Positions 32,179 through 40,296 of a stretch of 64,000 nucleotides of DNA are shown in pieces (the first letter of the stretch is position 1; each line of letters starts with the position of its first letter). The translations under genes and the position numbers were made by a program. This DNA is from Parvularculaceae bacterium (GTDB lineage Bacteria > Pseudomonadota > Alphaproteobacteria > Caulobacterales > Parvularculaceae), in contig JANQMJ010000012.1 of the NCBI GenBank assembly GCA_028280115.1, forward strand, positions 111,383 through 175,382, written 5' to 3'. Below the pieces are notes generated by a model that was not told the DNA's origin, searched no databases, and saw only the letters and a list, made by a program, of their open reading frames with translations.

Positions 32179-33935
32179 GGCGCGCGCTCCAGGACCGGCG
32201 TTTCAAGACGCGCTTCGCGCAGCGGCGCCGTATCGCCGGAAACGAACGCGGCGAGCGCGGCGGCCTCATTGACGGTCGACACCCCGAGAAGGGGGGCGGC
32301 GCGCTCGACAATGCGTTTGAACGCCGGCGCGGCGTTCCAGCCGGCCGTCGCGTAGCCGTAGGTTTCCTTCAAGGGCTGCGGATCGTCGAACGATACGAGA
32401 ATGGCGTAACGCGGCGCAAAGCCGGGGATCGCGCCGATAAAGCTCGCAATGCGCGAATCCTCGGCATAACCGCCATAGGCGGGCTTGTCGGCGGTCGCCG
32501 TCTTGCCGATAGGAAAATATCCCGGCGCTTCAGCGGATCCGCCGGTGCCGTCGGTTACCGTCCGTCGCAGGATGCGGCGCATGACGGCGCTGGTTTCCGG
32601 CGAGAAGACGCGGCGCTCTTCAATGTCGCCCTCGACCTTTAAAAAGGTCGGCTTGTAATAGACGCCGCCGTTCACGACGACGGCGAACGCCGCCATCAGA
32701 TGCAGCGGCGTTACGGAAATGCCGTGGCCGTAGGAGATGGTCGCATTCTCGACCGGCCCCCATTGGCGCGGCAGTTCGGGCGCGCGGTTTTCGGCCAATT
32801 CGACCGGCGCGGGCTCGAACAGGCCGAGTTTTTCAAGAAACGCCTTTTGCCGTTCCGCGCCGAGATCGTCTGCGGCGCGCGCCATGCCGATATTGGAGGA
32901 GAACTGCACAACTTCCGACAAGGTCAAAATCCTGTTCTCGCCGTGGAAGTCCGTGATCCGGCGGTCGGCGATGCGATAGGCGCCCCGCGCGTCGTAGGTC
33001 GACCCTTCACGGGCGACGCCGGCTTCAAGCGCCGCCGCCGCGGTAAGCGGCTTGAAAACGGAACCGAGTTCATAACGGTCATAGACGGCGCGATTGCGGC
33101 GAAAATCCGCCGGCGCGGCGCCCGGCGCGTTGGGATCGAAATCGGGCAGGCTGGCCAGCGCGATGAGTTCGCCGGTTTCAACATCCATCACCGCGCCCCA
33201 GGCGGCCTTGGCGCTGAATTTTCTCAGCGACGCGCTAAGTTCGTCTTCAAGGATCTGCTGCACGCGAATGTCGATGGACGCGCGCAAGGCGCCGCGCGCG
33301 CCCCAGTCATTGGCGACCCGTTCAAGACCCATGACGCCGCCCCGGCCGGGTTCGCCATGGCCGATGACATGGGCCGCGAGATCGGCCTGCGGATAAAATC
33401 GTTTGATCCGCGTGGCGAAACGCACGCCCGGCAGACCGAGATCGAAAATCGCCTGGCGCTCGGCAGGCGTTAAATCGGCCCGCGCCTCCACATAGCGCCC
33501 GGCGCGGAGCTTTGTTTCGAGCTCCGCGACGTCGATGTCGGGCAGAACCCGCCCAAGCTGCTCTGCCGTCTCATGAGGGTCCCAGACTTCTGCGCCGGCG
33601 ATTTCCAGCGCGATCATGGGCAGGCCTGTCGCCAGCAGCGTGTCGTTGCGGTCGACGATTTCCGGCCGCGGCGCATCAACCCGCTCGACCGCGGCGAGAT
33701 AGGCGGTCGGCTTGATTGCGCCAAAGGAGACATAGGCCAAGCGCATGCCGAGCGACGCGAACACGAAAACGAACGCCACCGCGCACATCAGGATCCGGGT
33801 TTTGGCCCGGACCGCCTGGCGGGAGCGTTCGCTTTGCGCGCGAATATGGACCGATGCGCCGCCGGTGTTCGCCGCACGCGATTCCGCAATCACATAGGCG
33901 GCGGGTTTTGGTCTTTTCGGCGATCGCTTGAACAT
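32175..33935 (-). CDS. ftsI: Septal transpeptidase FtsI (PBP3) with KTA in place of KTG
   Basis: A 586-residue class B penicillin-binding protein. Basic N-terminus, one membrane anchor (MCAVAFVFVFASLGMRLAYV), pedestal domain, then transpeptidase motifs SVFK (in YELGSVFKPLTAA, catalytic Ser) and SSN (SSNIGMA). The third motif reads GKTATADKP, that is KTA rather than the usual KTG; the codon is GCG, so a change from GGN is one base. Crosslinks septal peptidoglycan with FtsW. Whether the Ala alters beta-lactam affinity cannot be judged here. Confidence 0.96.
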   Translation of the reverse strand: MFKRSPKRPKPAAYVIAESRAANTGGASVHIRAQSERSRQAVRAKTRILMCAVAFVFVFASLGMRLAYVSFGAIKPTAYLAAVERVDAPRPEIVDRNDTLLATGLPMIALEIAGAEVWDPHETAEQLGRVLPDIDVAELETKLRAGRYVEARADLTPAERQAIFDLGLPGVRFATRIKRFYPQADLAAHVIGHGEPGRGGVMGLERVANDWGARGALRASIDIRVQQILEDELSASLRKFSAKAAWGAVMDVETGELIALASLPDFDPNAPGAAPADFRRNRAVYDRYELGSVFKPLTAAAALEAGVAREGSTYDARGAYRIADRRITDFHGENRILTLSEVVQFSSNIGMARAADDLGAERQKAFLEKLGLFEPAPVELAENRAPELPRQWGPVENATISYGHGISVTPLHLMAAFAVVVNGGVYYKPTFLKVEGDIEERRVFSPETSAVMRRILRRTVTDGTGGSAEAPGYFPIGKTATADKPAYGGYAEDSRIASFIGAIPGFAPRYAILVSFDDPQPLKETYGYATAGWNAAPAFKRIVERAAPLLGVSTVNEAAALAAFVSGDTAPLREARLETPVLERAP

Positions 33936-33955
33936 GAGCGTACTTTCATGCGGTT

Positions 33956-34330
33956 TTATTCGCTGCGCGCCATTTCAGCCATAGCGAGCGCATTCATGAT
34001 CACGCTTTCCGGCAGCGGGTCGGCGGCGTCGGGCGCCGGCGCGGCATCGCTTCCCACTGCGGCGGCGAACTGGCGCGCCGTCAAGAGCTGTTCGCGTTCC
34101 GACGGCCTGAGGTCGGTCCGCGCCTCGGCGATCCTCGCCAGTCTTTCAGGGTTTTCCAGATAAGCGGTTTCCGCGCGCAACATCTGAACCGAACGCAGCT
34201 CTTCGAGCCGTTCGGTCTCGAGCCGGTCAAGCTCCGCGCGGGCCTTGCGCACGGATTCCTCGGCGCGATACCGGCCCGCCGCCGCAGCCGCCAGCAGAAT
34301 GCACAGAAAAATAGTTGTTATACGGATCAT
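33956..34330 (-). CDS. ftsL: Cell division protein FtsL-like
   Basis: A 124-residue protein with an N-terminal membrane helix (ITTIFLCILLAAAAAGRY) and a coiled-coil segment (KARAELDRLETERLEELRSVQ), then a low-complexity tail. Topology, size and position between rsmH and ftsI identify it as the FtsL-type divisome subunit; primary sequence in this family is weakly conserved. Confidence 0.85.
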   Translation of the reverse strand: MIRITTIFLCILLAAAAAGRYRAEESVRKARAELDRLETERLEELRSVQMLRAETAYLENPERLARIAEARTDLRPSEREQLLTARQFAAAVGSDAAPAPDAADPLPESVIMNALAMAEMARSE

Positions 34331-35341
34331 TTACGCTCTTCCCTCACTAAGAAATTTCAGATCGAGCCGCGGCGGCAGGCCCAGCGCCGCATCGACCGTT
34401 GCGACCGGCGGCGCGGCAAGACGCGCGGCCGCGCGCAGCTTCGCCGATCGCGCGCGCGGATTTTCTTCGATTTCAGCCGCGCCCGGCGCCAGCGCTTTTG
34501 CATAGACCGGTGCGAAGGAGGCGGGCGCCCGCCTGGACGGCGGCGCATGGCGCGAGCCGCCGCCGGTTGCTTCAAACCGGCTCGTCAGGAACCGCTTGAC
34601 GATGCGGTCTTCGAGCGAATGAAACGCCACTACGACCAGCCGGCCCGCCGGACGCAACAAGCGCTCGGCCGCGCGCAATCCCGCCGCCAGCTGGCCCAGT
34701 TCATCATTGACGAAAATCCTCAGCGCCTGAAAGACGCGGGTCGCCGGATGGATTTTCTCCCTGCCCCGCGCGGGGGTCGCCTTTTCGATAATCGCAGCGA
34801 GCGCTGTAGTGGTCTTGATCGGCGCCTTTTTGCGCGCGGCGCCTATGGCGCGGGCGATCCGCCCGCTGCGCTTTTCCTCGCCATAGGTTTTGAAGATCGC
34901 CGCCAGTTCGGCCGGTTCGGCCCTTTCGATCACGTCGCCGGCGTCAGGTTTGCCGCCGTCCATGCGCATGGAGAGCGGGCCTTCATGCAGAAAGGAAAAG
35001 CCGCGCGCCGGTTCGTCAAGATGCATGGAGGAAACGCCGAGATCGAAGACGACGCCGTCGATGCCGTCAACGCCGTGTTCGGCGAGCGCTTCTTCCATGT
35101 CGGCGAACGGCCGGTTGATCAGGCGCAGGCGCCCGTCAAATTCGTCGACCAGCGTCTGCGCGCGCTCAATCGCGGACGGATCGCGATCAAATCCGTATAC
35201 GGTGCAATGAGCGGCGCCAAGAATGGCGCGCGAATAGCCGCCCGCGCCGAACGTGGCGTCGACGTAAACGCCGTTCTCCCTCGGCGCCAGAGCGGTGACG
35301 ACTTCCTTGACCATGACAGGAATATGCGCCGCCGCGTTCAT
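34331..35341 (-). CDS. rsmH: 16S rRNA (cytosine1402-N4)-methyltransferase RsmH
   Basis: A 336-residue SAM-dependent methyltransferase (MraW). Seen: HIPVMVKEVVTALAPR, VDATFGAGGYSRAIL (SAM site), GVVFDLGVSSMHLDEPARGF, ALRIFVNDELGQLAAGLRAA and VVAFHSLEDRIVKRFL. Modifies C1402 in the ribosomal P site. Second gene of the dcw cluster, overlapping mraZ by ATGA. Confidence 0.97.
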   Translation of the reverse strand: MNAAAHIPVMVKEVVTALAPRENGVYVDATFGAGGYSRAILGAAHCTVYGFDRDPSAIERAQTLVDEFDGRLRLINRPFADMEEALAEHGVDGIDGVVFDLGVSSMHLDEPARGFSFLHEGPLSMRMDGGKPDAGDVIERAEPAELAAIFKTYGEEKRSGRIARAIGAARKKAPIKTTTALAAIIEKATPARGREKIHPATRVFQALRIFVNDELGQLAAGLRAAERLLRPAGRLVVVAFHSLEDRIVKRFLTSRFEATGGGSRHAPPSRRAPASFAPVYAKALAPGAAEIEENPRARSAKLRAAARLAAPPVATVDAALGLPPRLDLKFLSEGRA

Positions 35342-35823
35342 TTCGCGCCTCCGATCATCGGCGCGGGGTTTTGCAGTTTCTCGCGGGCGGCCGCGGCCTC
35401 ACCGTCGGCGTCGGCCATCACCCGCTTGAAGGTTTGCGGCGCCCAGATCTGGAAACATTCGCCATTGCCGGAAAATTCCGCCTCGCCGTCGAGCCCGGCG
35501 TGGTCGCGCAAATGCTGGGGCAGGATGATCCGGCCTTCCTTGTCCATGGAGACGATAAACGTCCGGGAGGTGATGGTGCGCTGCAGGACCCGGCGCTCGC
35601 GTGAGAACGGCGCGAGCCCGCCGATCGACGCCATCAGGGTTTCAATGAAATCAGGACCGCCGCAATCCAGACACGGCTCGTCCGGCGATGGGTAGCAGTA
35701 AATCTCGTTGGATTTTTCAAGTTCCAGGACGCGGCGAAACCGGGCCGGCGTGGCGAGCCGTCCCTTCGCATCGATCTTGTTGACGTAAGACCCCAGAAAC
35801 AGGGTCTCGGCCCCGCGCCGCAT
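35338..35823 (-). CDS. mraZ: Transcriptional regulator MraZ
   Basis: A 161-residue protein with two SpoVT/AbrB-like halves (YVNKIDAKGRLATPARFR and SMDKEGRIILPQHLRDHAG). First gene and repressor of the dcw cluster. The ATG at 35823 has GGAGGAA at good distance; a start six codons earlier is less likely. An ordered TGGGN ladder upstream is its probable operator. Confidence 0.95.
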   Translation of the reverse strand: MRRGAETLFLGSYVNKIDAKGRLATPARFRRVLELEKSNEIYCYPSPDEPCLDCGGPDFIETLMASIGGLAPFSRERRVLQRTITSRTFIVSMDKEGRIILPQHLRDHAGLDGEAEFSGNGECFQIWAPQTFKRVMADADGEAAAAREKLQNPAPMIGGAK

Positions 35824-35895
35824 GCCGATTTCCTCCGCCACGGCGCCCCGCGCCGGGATCGCCGCCCCTTAATGCCGCATTTTTGCGGTAAATTA

Positions 35896-35930
35896 TGGGA
35901 TAACATGGTATTTGATGGGACGCAAAGGAT
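35896..35930. promoter_or_regulatory. MraZ operator: 10-bp-spaced TGGGN repeats
   Basis: On the plus strand TGGGA (35896), TGGTA (35906), TGGGA (35916) and a degenerate AGGAT (35926) recur every 10 bases, each separated by 5 bases. Three TGGGN boxes with 5-base spacers upstream of mraZ are the established MraZ site in E. coli. The array lies 73-107 bases before the mraZ start. Confidence 0.8.
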
Positions 35931-36022
35931 AAATCGCCCCATAGTGTTGTTTTGGCCGGATGGTTCCGCAACAGAAACGGAACCGCTCTCCCGAACCCGC
36001 CCCAAGGATCAAAAACCAACTG

Positions 36023-36037
36023 TTAACAAAGGGTTAA
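36023..36037. promoter_or_regulatory. Perfect CtrA box between fliJ and mraZ
   Basis: TTAA-CAAAGGG-TTAA, about 200 bases upstream of mraZ and just past the end of fliJ. The nearest start codon served is mraZ, so it implies a CtrA-responsive promoter for the whole dcw cluster. Confidence 0.7.
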
Positions 36038-36074
36038 GATAAAGCCCCGCGCGCCTCGACCGGGCTCGGCGAGG

Positions 36075-36497
36075 TCACGACGCCTGCCGGCGCGCCGCAA
36101 TTTCATCGATTTGCCGGCGGTGATCGCGGCGGGCGGCTTTTTTCGCCGCCTCACCGTTGAGATCGATCAAATGTTCAAGCTTTTTGATTTCGATCAGCGC
36201 GGCCTCAAGCCGGTCGCGGGCGCTTTCCTCCGCCTCGGTCAACGTCATCACCGTGGTTTGCAGATTAAGCCGGCGTTCTCGCACGCCTTCGAGATAGACG
36301 GTGAGATCCGCGCCGCTGTGTTCGGTCATCGCCGCTTCTTCCCGGCGCACCGCGTCGGCCAGGCCGGTCAGGGAGCTTTCCGCCGCGGCGCGGGCCCGTT
36401 CGATATCCACCAGGTCGATGCGCAAGACGTCCGCATCGCCGCGCGCAAGCTTTAACAATTTCTTCAGGCCCTCAGGGGCGTGAGCGGTTTGCGTCAT
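36075..36497 (-). CDS. fliJ: Flagellar export protein FliJ-like
   Basis: A 140-residue, almost wholly helical protein (AAESSLTGLADAVRREEAAM, TEAEESARDRLEAALIEIKK), the FliJ coiled-coil pattern. FliJ links the FliI ATPase to the export gate. Sequence is poorly conserved; the call rests on size, coiled coil and the one-base overlap with fliI (TAATG). Confidence 0.8.
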   Translation of the reverse strand: MTQTAHAPEGLKKLLKLARGDADVLRIDLVDIERARAAAESSLTGLADAVRREEAAMTEHSGADLTVYLEGVRERRLNLQTTVMTLTEAEESARDRLEAALIEIKKLEHLIDLNGEAAKKAARRDHRRQIDEIAARRQAS

Positions 36498-37825
36498 TAT
36501 ACGTCATCCTTCCTCAGAACGGTTTGGAGCGCGTCGAAGGTTTCATCGGCGGGCGCGCGCACGTTCATCGGCTGCGCCAGAAAATCTTCGAGTTCGGCAT
36601 GGAGCGCAATTGCGCGGTCGACCTCGTTGTCGGCACCGCTGCGATAGGCGCCGATGCGGATCAATTCGCGCATGTCTTCATAGGCCGCCGCAAGCGCCTT
36701 CGCCTCGGCGACCAGCTTCGCATGCTGATCGCTCAATGCGCCGGGCATGGCGCGGGAAACCGAGCGCAAAATGTCGACGGCGGGAAGCCGGCCGCGTTCT
36801 GCGATTTTGCGATCAAGGACAATATGGCCGTCGAGGATCGCGCGCGCCGCATCCGCGATCGGTTCGTCATGATCGTCGCCTTCAACCAGCACGGAAAAAA
36901 CGCCGGTGATATAGCCGGGCGCGGCGCCGTCATGGCCGGGCCCGGCGCGTTCGATCAGCGCGGGCAATGTCGAGAACACGGACGGGGTATAGCCTTTGGT
37001 GGTCGGCGGCTCGCCGGCGGCGAGGCCGATCTCGCGCTGGGCCATGGCGATGCGCGTGAGCGAGTCCATGAGACAAAGCACATGCGCGCCCTGATCGCGG
37101 AAATATTCGGCGACCGTCAGCGCCAGAAAAGCCGCCTCGCGCCGCATCATCGCCGGCTCGTCCGAGGTGGCCACGACGATCACCGCCCGGGCGAGCCCCG
37201 CCGATCCAAGATGGTCTTCGAGAAATTCACGCACCTCGCGGCCGCGCTCGCCGATCAGCGCGATCACCGCAATGTCGCATTCGGTGTTGCGCGCGATCAT
37301 GCCGAGCAGCGCCGATTTACCCACGCCCGATCCGGAAAAGACGCCGATGCGCTGGCCGGCGCGGGCGGGCGTGAAGGCGGTCAGCGCCTTGACCCCGAAA
37401 TCAATGCCGCCGCCGAGCCGGGCGCGCATGGGCGCGCGGGGCGGACGGGCTTTTAAGGGGCGCAGCCGCGCGCCGGCTTCGATCGGACCGCCCCCGTCGA
37501 TCGGCCGGCCGAGCCCGTCGACCACGCGGCCGAGCCAGGCCGCCGACGGCGCGATCCCGGCGGCGGTTTTCAAAAACCGCACCCTGGCGCCGCGGCGCAC
37601 GCCGTCAAGCGCGCCGAACGGCAAGGCGAGCGCAGCGCCTTCCTTGACGCCGACAATCTCCGCCAACAGCGGCGCCGACGCTGTTTCGATATCGACACGG
37701 GCGTTCATTTTCAGCGCGCCGAGACGGTCGCTGATTTCAACGCCGAGACCGGAAATGCTCAGCACCGATCCTTCAAACGATACGGGATCGAAAGTGTCGG
37801 CCAGGCTCAAGGCGGCGGCTTGCAT
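36497..37825 (-). CDS. fliI: Flagellar export ATPase FliI
   Basis: A 442-residue F1-type ATPase that drives flagellar type III export. Seen: ARAGQRIGVFSGSGVGKSAL (Walker A), VIALIGERGREVREF, HVLCLMDSLTRIAMAQREI (Walker B), and GLAAGEPPTTKGYTPSVF. Coupled to fliJ downstream. Divergent from ctrA across a 337-base region. Confidence 0.97.
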   Translation of the reverse strand: MQAAALSLADTFDPVSFEGSVLSISGLGVEISDRLGALKMNARVDIETASAPLLAEIVGVKEGAALALPFGALDGVRRGARVRFLKTAAGIAPSAAWLGRVVDGLGRPIDGGGPIEAGARLRPLKARPPRAPMRARLGGGIDFGVKALTAFTPARAGQRIGVFSGSGVGKSALLGMIARNTECDIAVIALIGERGREVREFLEDHLGSAGLARAVIVVATSDEPAMMRREAAFLALTVAEYFRDQGAHVLCLMDSLTRIAMAQREIGLAAGEPPTTKGYTPSVFSTLPALIERAGPGHDGAAPGYITGVFSVLVEGDDHDEPIADAARAILDGHIVLDRKIAERGRLPAVDILRSVSRAMPGALSDQHAKLVAEAKALAAAYEDMRELIRIGAYRSGADNEVDRAIALHAELEDFLAQPMNVRAPADETFDALQTVLRKDDV

Positions 37826-38162
37826 GTCGGCGCTTATCCCTTAACGCCCGTAACGCAAAACGCGCCGCGCGGCGTGCCGAGACCTTAACCCCTGGCGGCT
37901 TAATCTCCCGTAAATTGGTGAATCGCCTTAGCCAGAAAAAATTCGGTCATGCTTAATGACACGCCCTGCAAATCAAGTAATTACGGGACGCGACCGGTAA
38001 CAAACCTTGGCGCGGCCTTAAAAAATTCCGCAAGTCAGTCCAATGCCGCGCGCCATATTAACCATTGTGAAAGCAAATCATCGTTAGCATCAGCCTCACA
38101 AAATAAAAATGCGCGGTTCATCATCGTTAAGGGGACGCCGCGCCGTAACAAGGAGACGGACA
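37826..38162. promoter_or_regulatory. Divergent fliI-ctrA upstream region
   Basis: No gene is seen in these 337 bases. They hold at least six TTAA half-sites (37885, 37900, 37953, 38018, 38058, 38127), none paired at the 7-base spacing, and a GANTC (CcrM) methylation motif, GAATC at 37920-37924. Methylation-sensitive and CtrA-dependent ctrA promoters are known in Caulobacter, so autoregulation here is plausible. AAGGAG precedes the ctrA start. Confidence 0.5.
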
Positions 38163-38864
38163 ATGCGGGTTTTGCTCATCGAGGATGACGGCGCCACAGC
38201 CCAAAGCATTGAACTGATGCTTAAGTCTGACGGTTTTAACGTCTACACCACCGATCTCGGCGAGGAGGGCGTCGATCTCGGCAAAGTTTACGACTACGAC
38301 ATCATCCTCCTCGATCTGAACCTGCCGGACATGACGGGTTTTGACGTTCTCAAGTCGCTGCGCGTTTCCAAGGTCAACACGCCGATCCTGATCCTGACGG
38401 GCCAGGGCGACATCGAAACCAAGGTCCGCGGTCTCGGCTTCGGGGCCGACGACTATATGACCAAGCCGTTCCACAAGGACGAACTGGTCGCGCGCATTCA
38501 CGCCGTGGTGCGCCGCTCCAAAGGCCATTCTCAGTCGGTCATCACCACCGGCAAGCTGGTCGTCAATCTCGACGCCAAGACGGTCGAAGTCGCCGGCCAG
38601 CGCGTGCATCTGACGGGCAAGGAATATCAGATGCTTGAGCTGTTATCCCTGCGCAAGGGCACGACGCTCACCAAGGAAATGTTCCTCAACCATCTTTACG
38701 GCGGCATGGACGAGCCGGAACTCAAGATCATCGACGTCTTTATCTGCAAACTCAGAAAAAAACTGGCCGCCGCCACCCAGGGCGAACACTATATCGAGAC
38801 GGTCTGGGGCCGCGGCTATGTTCTGCGCGATCCGCAAGAGGAAAAAGCGGCTTCCGTTGCGTAA
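38163..38864 (+). CDS. ctrA: Cell-cycle response regulator CtrA
   Basis: A 233-residue OmpR-family master regulator. The receiver domain begins [20 protein letters not shown], with phosphoacceptor D51 in [14 protein letters not shown]; the winged-helix domain holds [17 protein letters not shown] and [14 protein letters not shown], all highly conserved in CtrA. The ATG at 38163 has AAGGAG upstream; in-frame starts before it are not supported. It binds TTAA-N7-TTAA; four perfect sites lie in this window at fliO, ftsZ, mraZ and mlaA. Confidence 0.98.
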   Translation: MRVLLIEDDGATAQSIELMLKSDGFNVYTTDLGEEGVDLGKVYDYDIILLDLNLPDMTGFDVLKSLRVSKVNTPILILTGQGDIETKVRGLGFGADDYMTKPFHKDELVARIHAVVRRSKGHSQSVITTGKLVVNLDAKTVEVAGQRVHLTGKEYQMLELLSLRKGTTLTKEMFLNHLYGGMDEPELKIIDVFICKLRKKLAAATQGEHYIETVWGRGYVLRDPQEEKAASVA

Positions 38865-38888
38865 CCTTCACCTTGCACTGATGCGAAA

Positions 38889-38915
38889 ACGCCCCGCTTC
38901 GGCGGGGCGTTTTTT
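38889..38915 (+). terminator. Rho-independent terminator after ctrA
   Basis: A perfect 9-bp stem (ACGCCCCGC / GCGGGGCGT) with a TTCG loop followed by six T residues, 24 bases after the ctrA stop. A short A-run on the other side may let it act also on the convergent gene. Confidence 0.9.
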
Positions 38916-39804
38916 ATGCGGCGGACGCGACTGCTTCTTCCATCGCCAGGATGGCCTTCTTGCGCGCGGTTCCCCAACGGTAATTGTGAACGACGCCGGA
39001 AGATAAAATAACCCGGTGACAGGGGATCAAGAGCGAAATCATGTTCGCGCCGACCGCCGCGCCGACGGCGCGCGCAGCCCGCGCCGAACAGACCTCCCGG
39101 GCGATGTCGCCATAGGTCGTGGTCGCGCCGAACGGGATTCTTAAAAGCGCGTCCCATACCTTGAGCTGGAAATTCGTACCCTGAACATGAAGACCGAGGG
39201 GCTTGTCGAGCGGTCGGTTCGCAGCGAAAGCAAAGGCGCGCGCGGCGAGCGGCGCAACGTATTTTTCATCCTCGATAAAGGTCGCCGCGGACCAGTCGCT
39301 TTTCATTTCCGCGATTTGTTCGGCTTCGCTGCAGCGGCCGGCGAAACTCAGCCAGCAAATCCCCTTGTCGGTCGCGCCGATCAGCGCCCGGCCGAACGGA
39401 CCGTTTACGCTTGCGTAACGGATGGTCAGTCCCGCGCCCTTTTTTCGATAATCGCCCGGCGTCATCGCCTCGGCGACGAGAAAAAGATCGTGCAGACGCG
39501 ACGGGCCGGAAAGCCCCGCCGCGAACGCCGCGTTCATGACGCTGTCGCCGTCGGCCATGGCGCGCTTGGCCTCGCCGGCGGCGAGATATTGCAAAAAGCG
39601 CTTGGGCGAAACGCCGGCGCCCGCCTTGAATACGCGCTGAAAATGCTGCGGCGACAGGCCCACATGGGCGGCGGTTTCATCAAGGCGCGGCCGATCCTCG
39701 AAACGCGCAACCAGAAAATCGATCGCCCGCGCGACCGGCGCATAATCGTCAAGACGTCCGGGCCGGGCGCGCTCCAGGGACAGGGGCTGAAGGTTTGTCG
39801 TCAT
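38914..39804 (-). CDS. AraC-type regulator fused to O6-alkylguanine-DNA alkyltransferase (Ada-like)
   Basis: A 296-residue protein. Residues about 20-110 form an AraC helix-turn-helix (LDETAAHVGLSPQHFQRVFK), and residues about 125-290 a methylguanine methyltransferase with active C262 in LIPCHRVI and the helix-turn GTTTYGDIAREV-like segment. The N-terminal zinc/methylphosphotriester domain of E. coli Ada is absent, so methylation sensing must differ. Repairs alkylated guanine and probably controls an alkylation response. Confidence 0.93.
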   Translation of the reverse strand: MTTNLQPLSLERARPGRLDDYAPVARAIDFLVARFEDRPRLDETAAHVGLSPQHFQRVFKAGAGVSPKRFLQYLAAGEAKRAMADGDSVMNAAFAAGLSGPSRLHDLFLVAEAMTPGDYRKKGAGLTIRYASVNGPFGRALIGATDKGICWLSFAGRCSEAEQIAEMKSDWSAATFIEDEKYVAPLAARAFAFAANRPLDKPLGLHVQGTNFQLKVWDALLRIPFGATTTYGDIAREVCSARAARAVGAAVGANMISLLIPCHRVILSSGVVHNYRWGTARKKAILAMEEAVASAA

Positions 39805-39934
39805 GAACGCACTTTATGCTTTTAAGGCGTTCAAAACACCCGATTCTTGCGGCCCGGACAGGCATATTTTACGCGCTATTAACCATAATGGCGTCTTAAT
39901 CGGATCGGTAGCAATCGATCTAGGAGATCGGGAC

Positions 39935-40291
39935 ATGGAAGATCTTCAATATATTGTCGGCATCGGTTTTTCCGGCGCGGATCTGCCGCGCGCCGTCATT
40001 CTCGCGTTTTTCTTCGCCATGTTCGCCAAGCGCGACACCAATGTGTGGGTTTACACGTTGTTCGCGCTTGTCATCGATCGCGCCGTCTGGCCGATCGCCG
40101 CCATGGGCGCAGCGGGCGCGGACGTTCAAACCATGTCCGCTTCGGTCAGCGCGATGGGCAAGTCGTTCGTCGACGACCTTGGCATCTACATCGTGCGCTA
40201 TATCGGCCTGGCGTTCATGATGTCGGCCTTTATCTGGTTCCGCGCGCGCGTCTGGCGGATCGTGCCGGGCAGCGGCGCAGCGCCCGCATAA
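39935..40291 (+). CDS. Small integral membrane protein of unknown function
   Basis: A 118-residue protein with hydrophobic stretches near residues 17-35 (AVILAFFFAMFAK), 40-62 (VYTLFALVIDRAVWPIAAMG) and 88-105 (YIVRYIGLAFMMSAFIWF), so two or three membrane segments. AGGAGA precedes the ATG at 39935. The family is not recognised. It stands alone, divergent from the AraC-Ogt gene and convergent with the ketosynthase gene. Confidence 0.75.
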   Translation: MEDLQYIVGIGFSGADLPRAVILAFFFAMFAKRDTNVWVYTLFALVIDRAVWPIAAMGAAGADVQTMSASVSAMGKSFVDDLGIYIVRYIGLAFMMSAFIWFRARVWRIVPGSGAAPA

Positions 40292-40296
40292 AAGCC

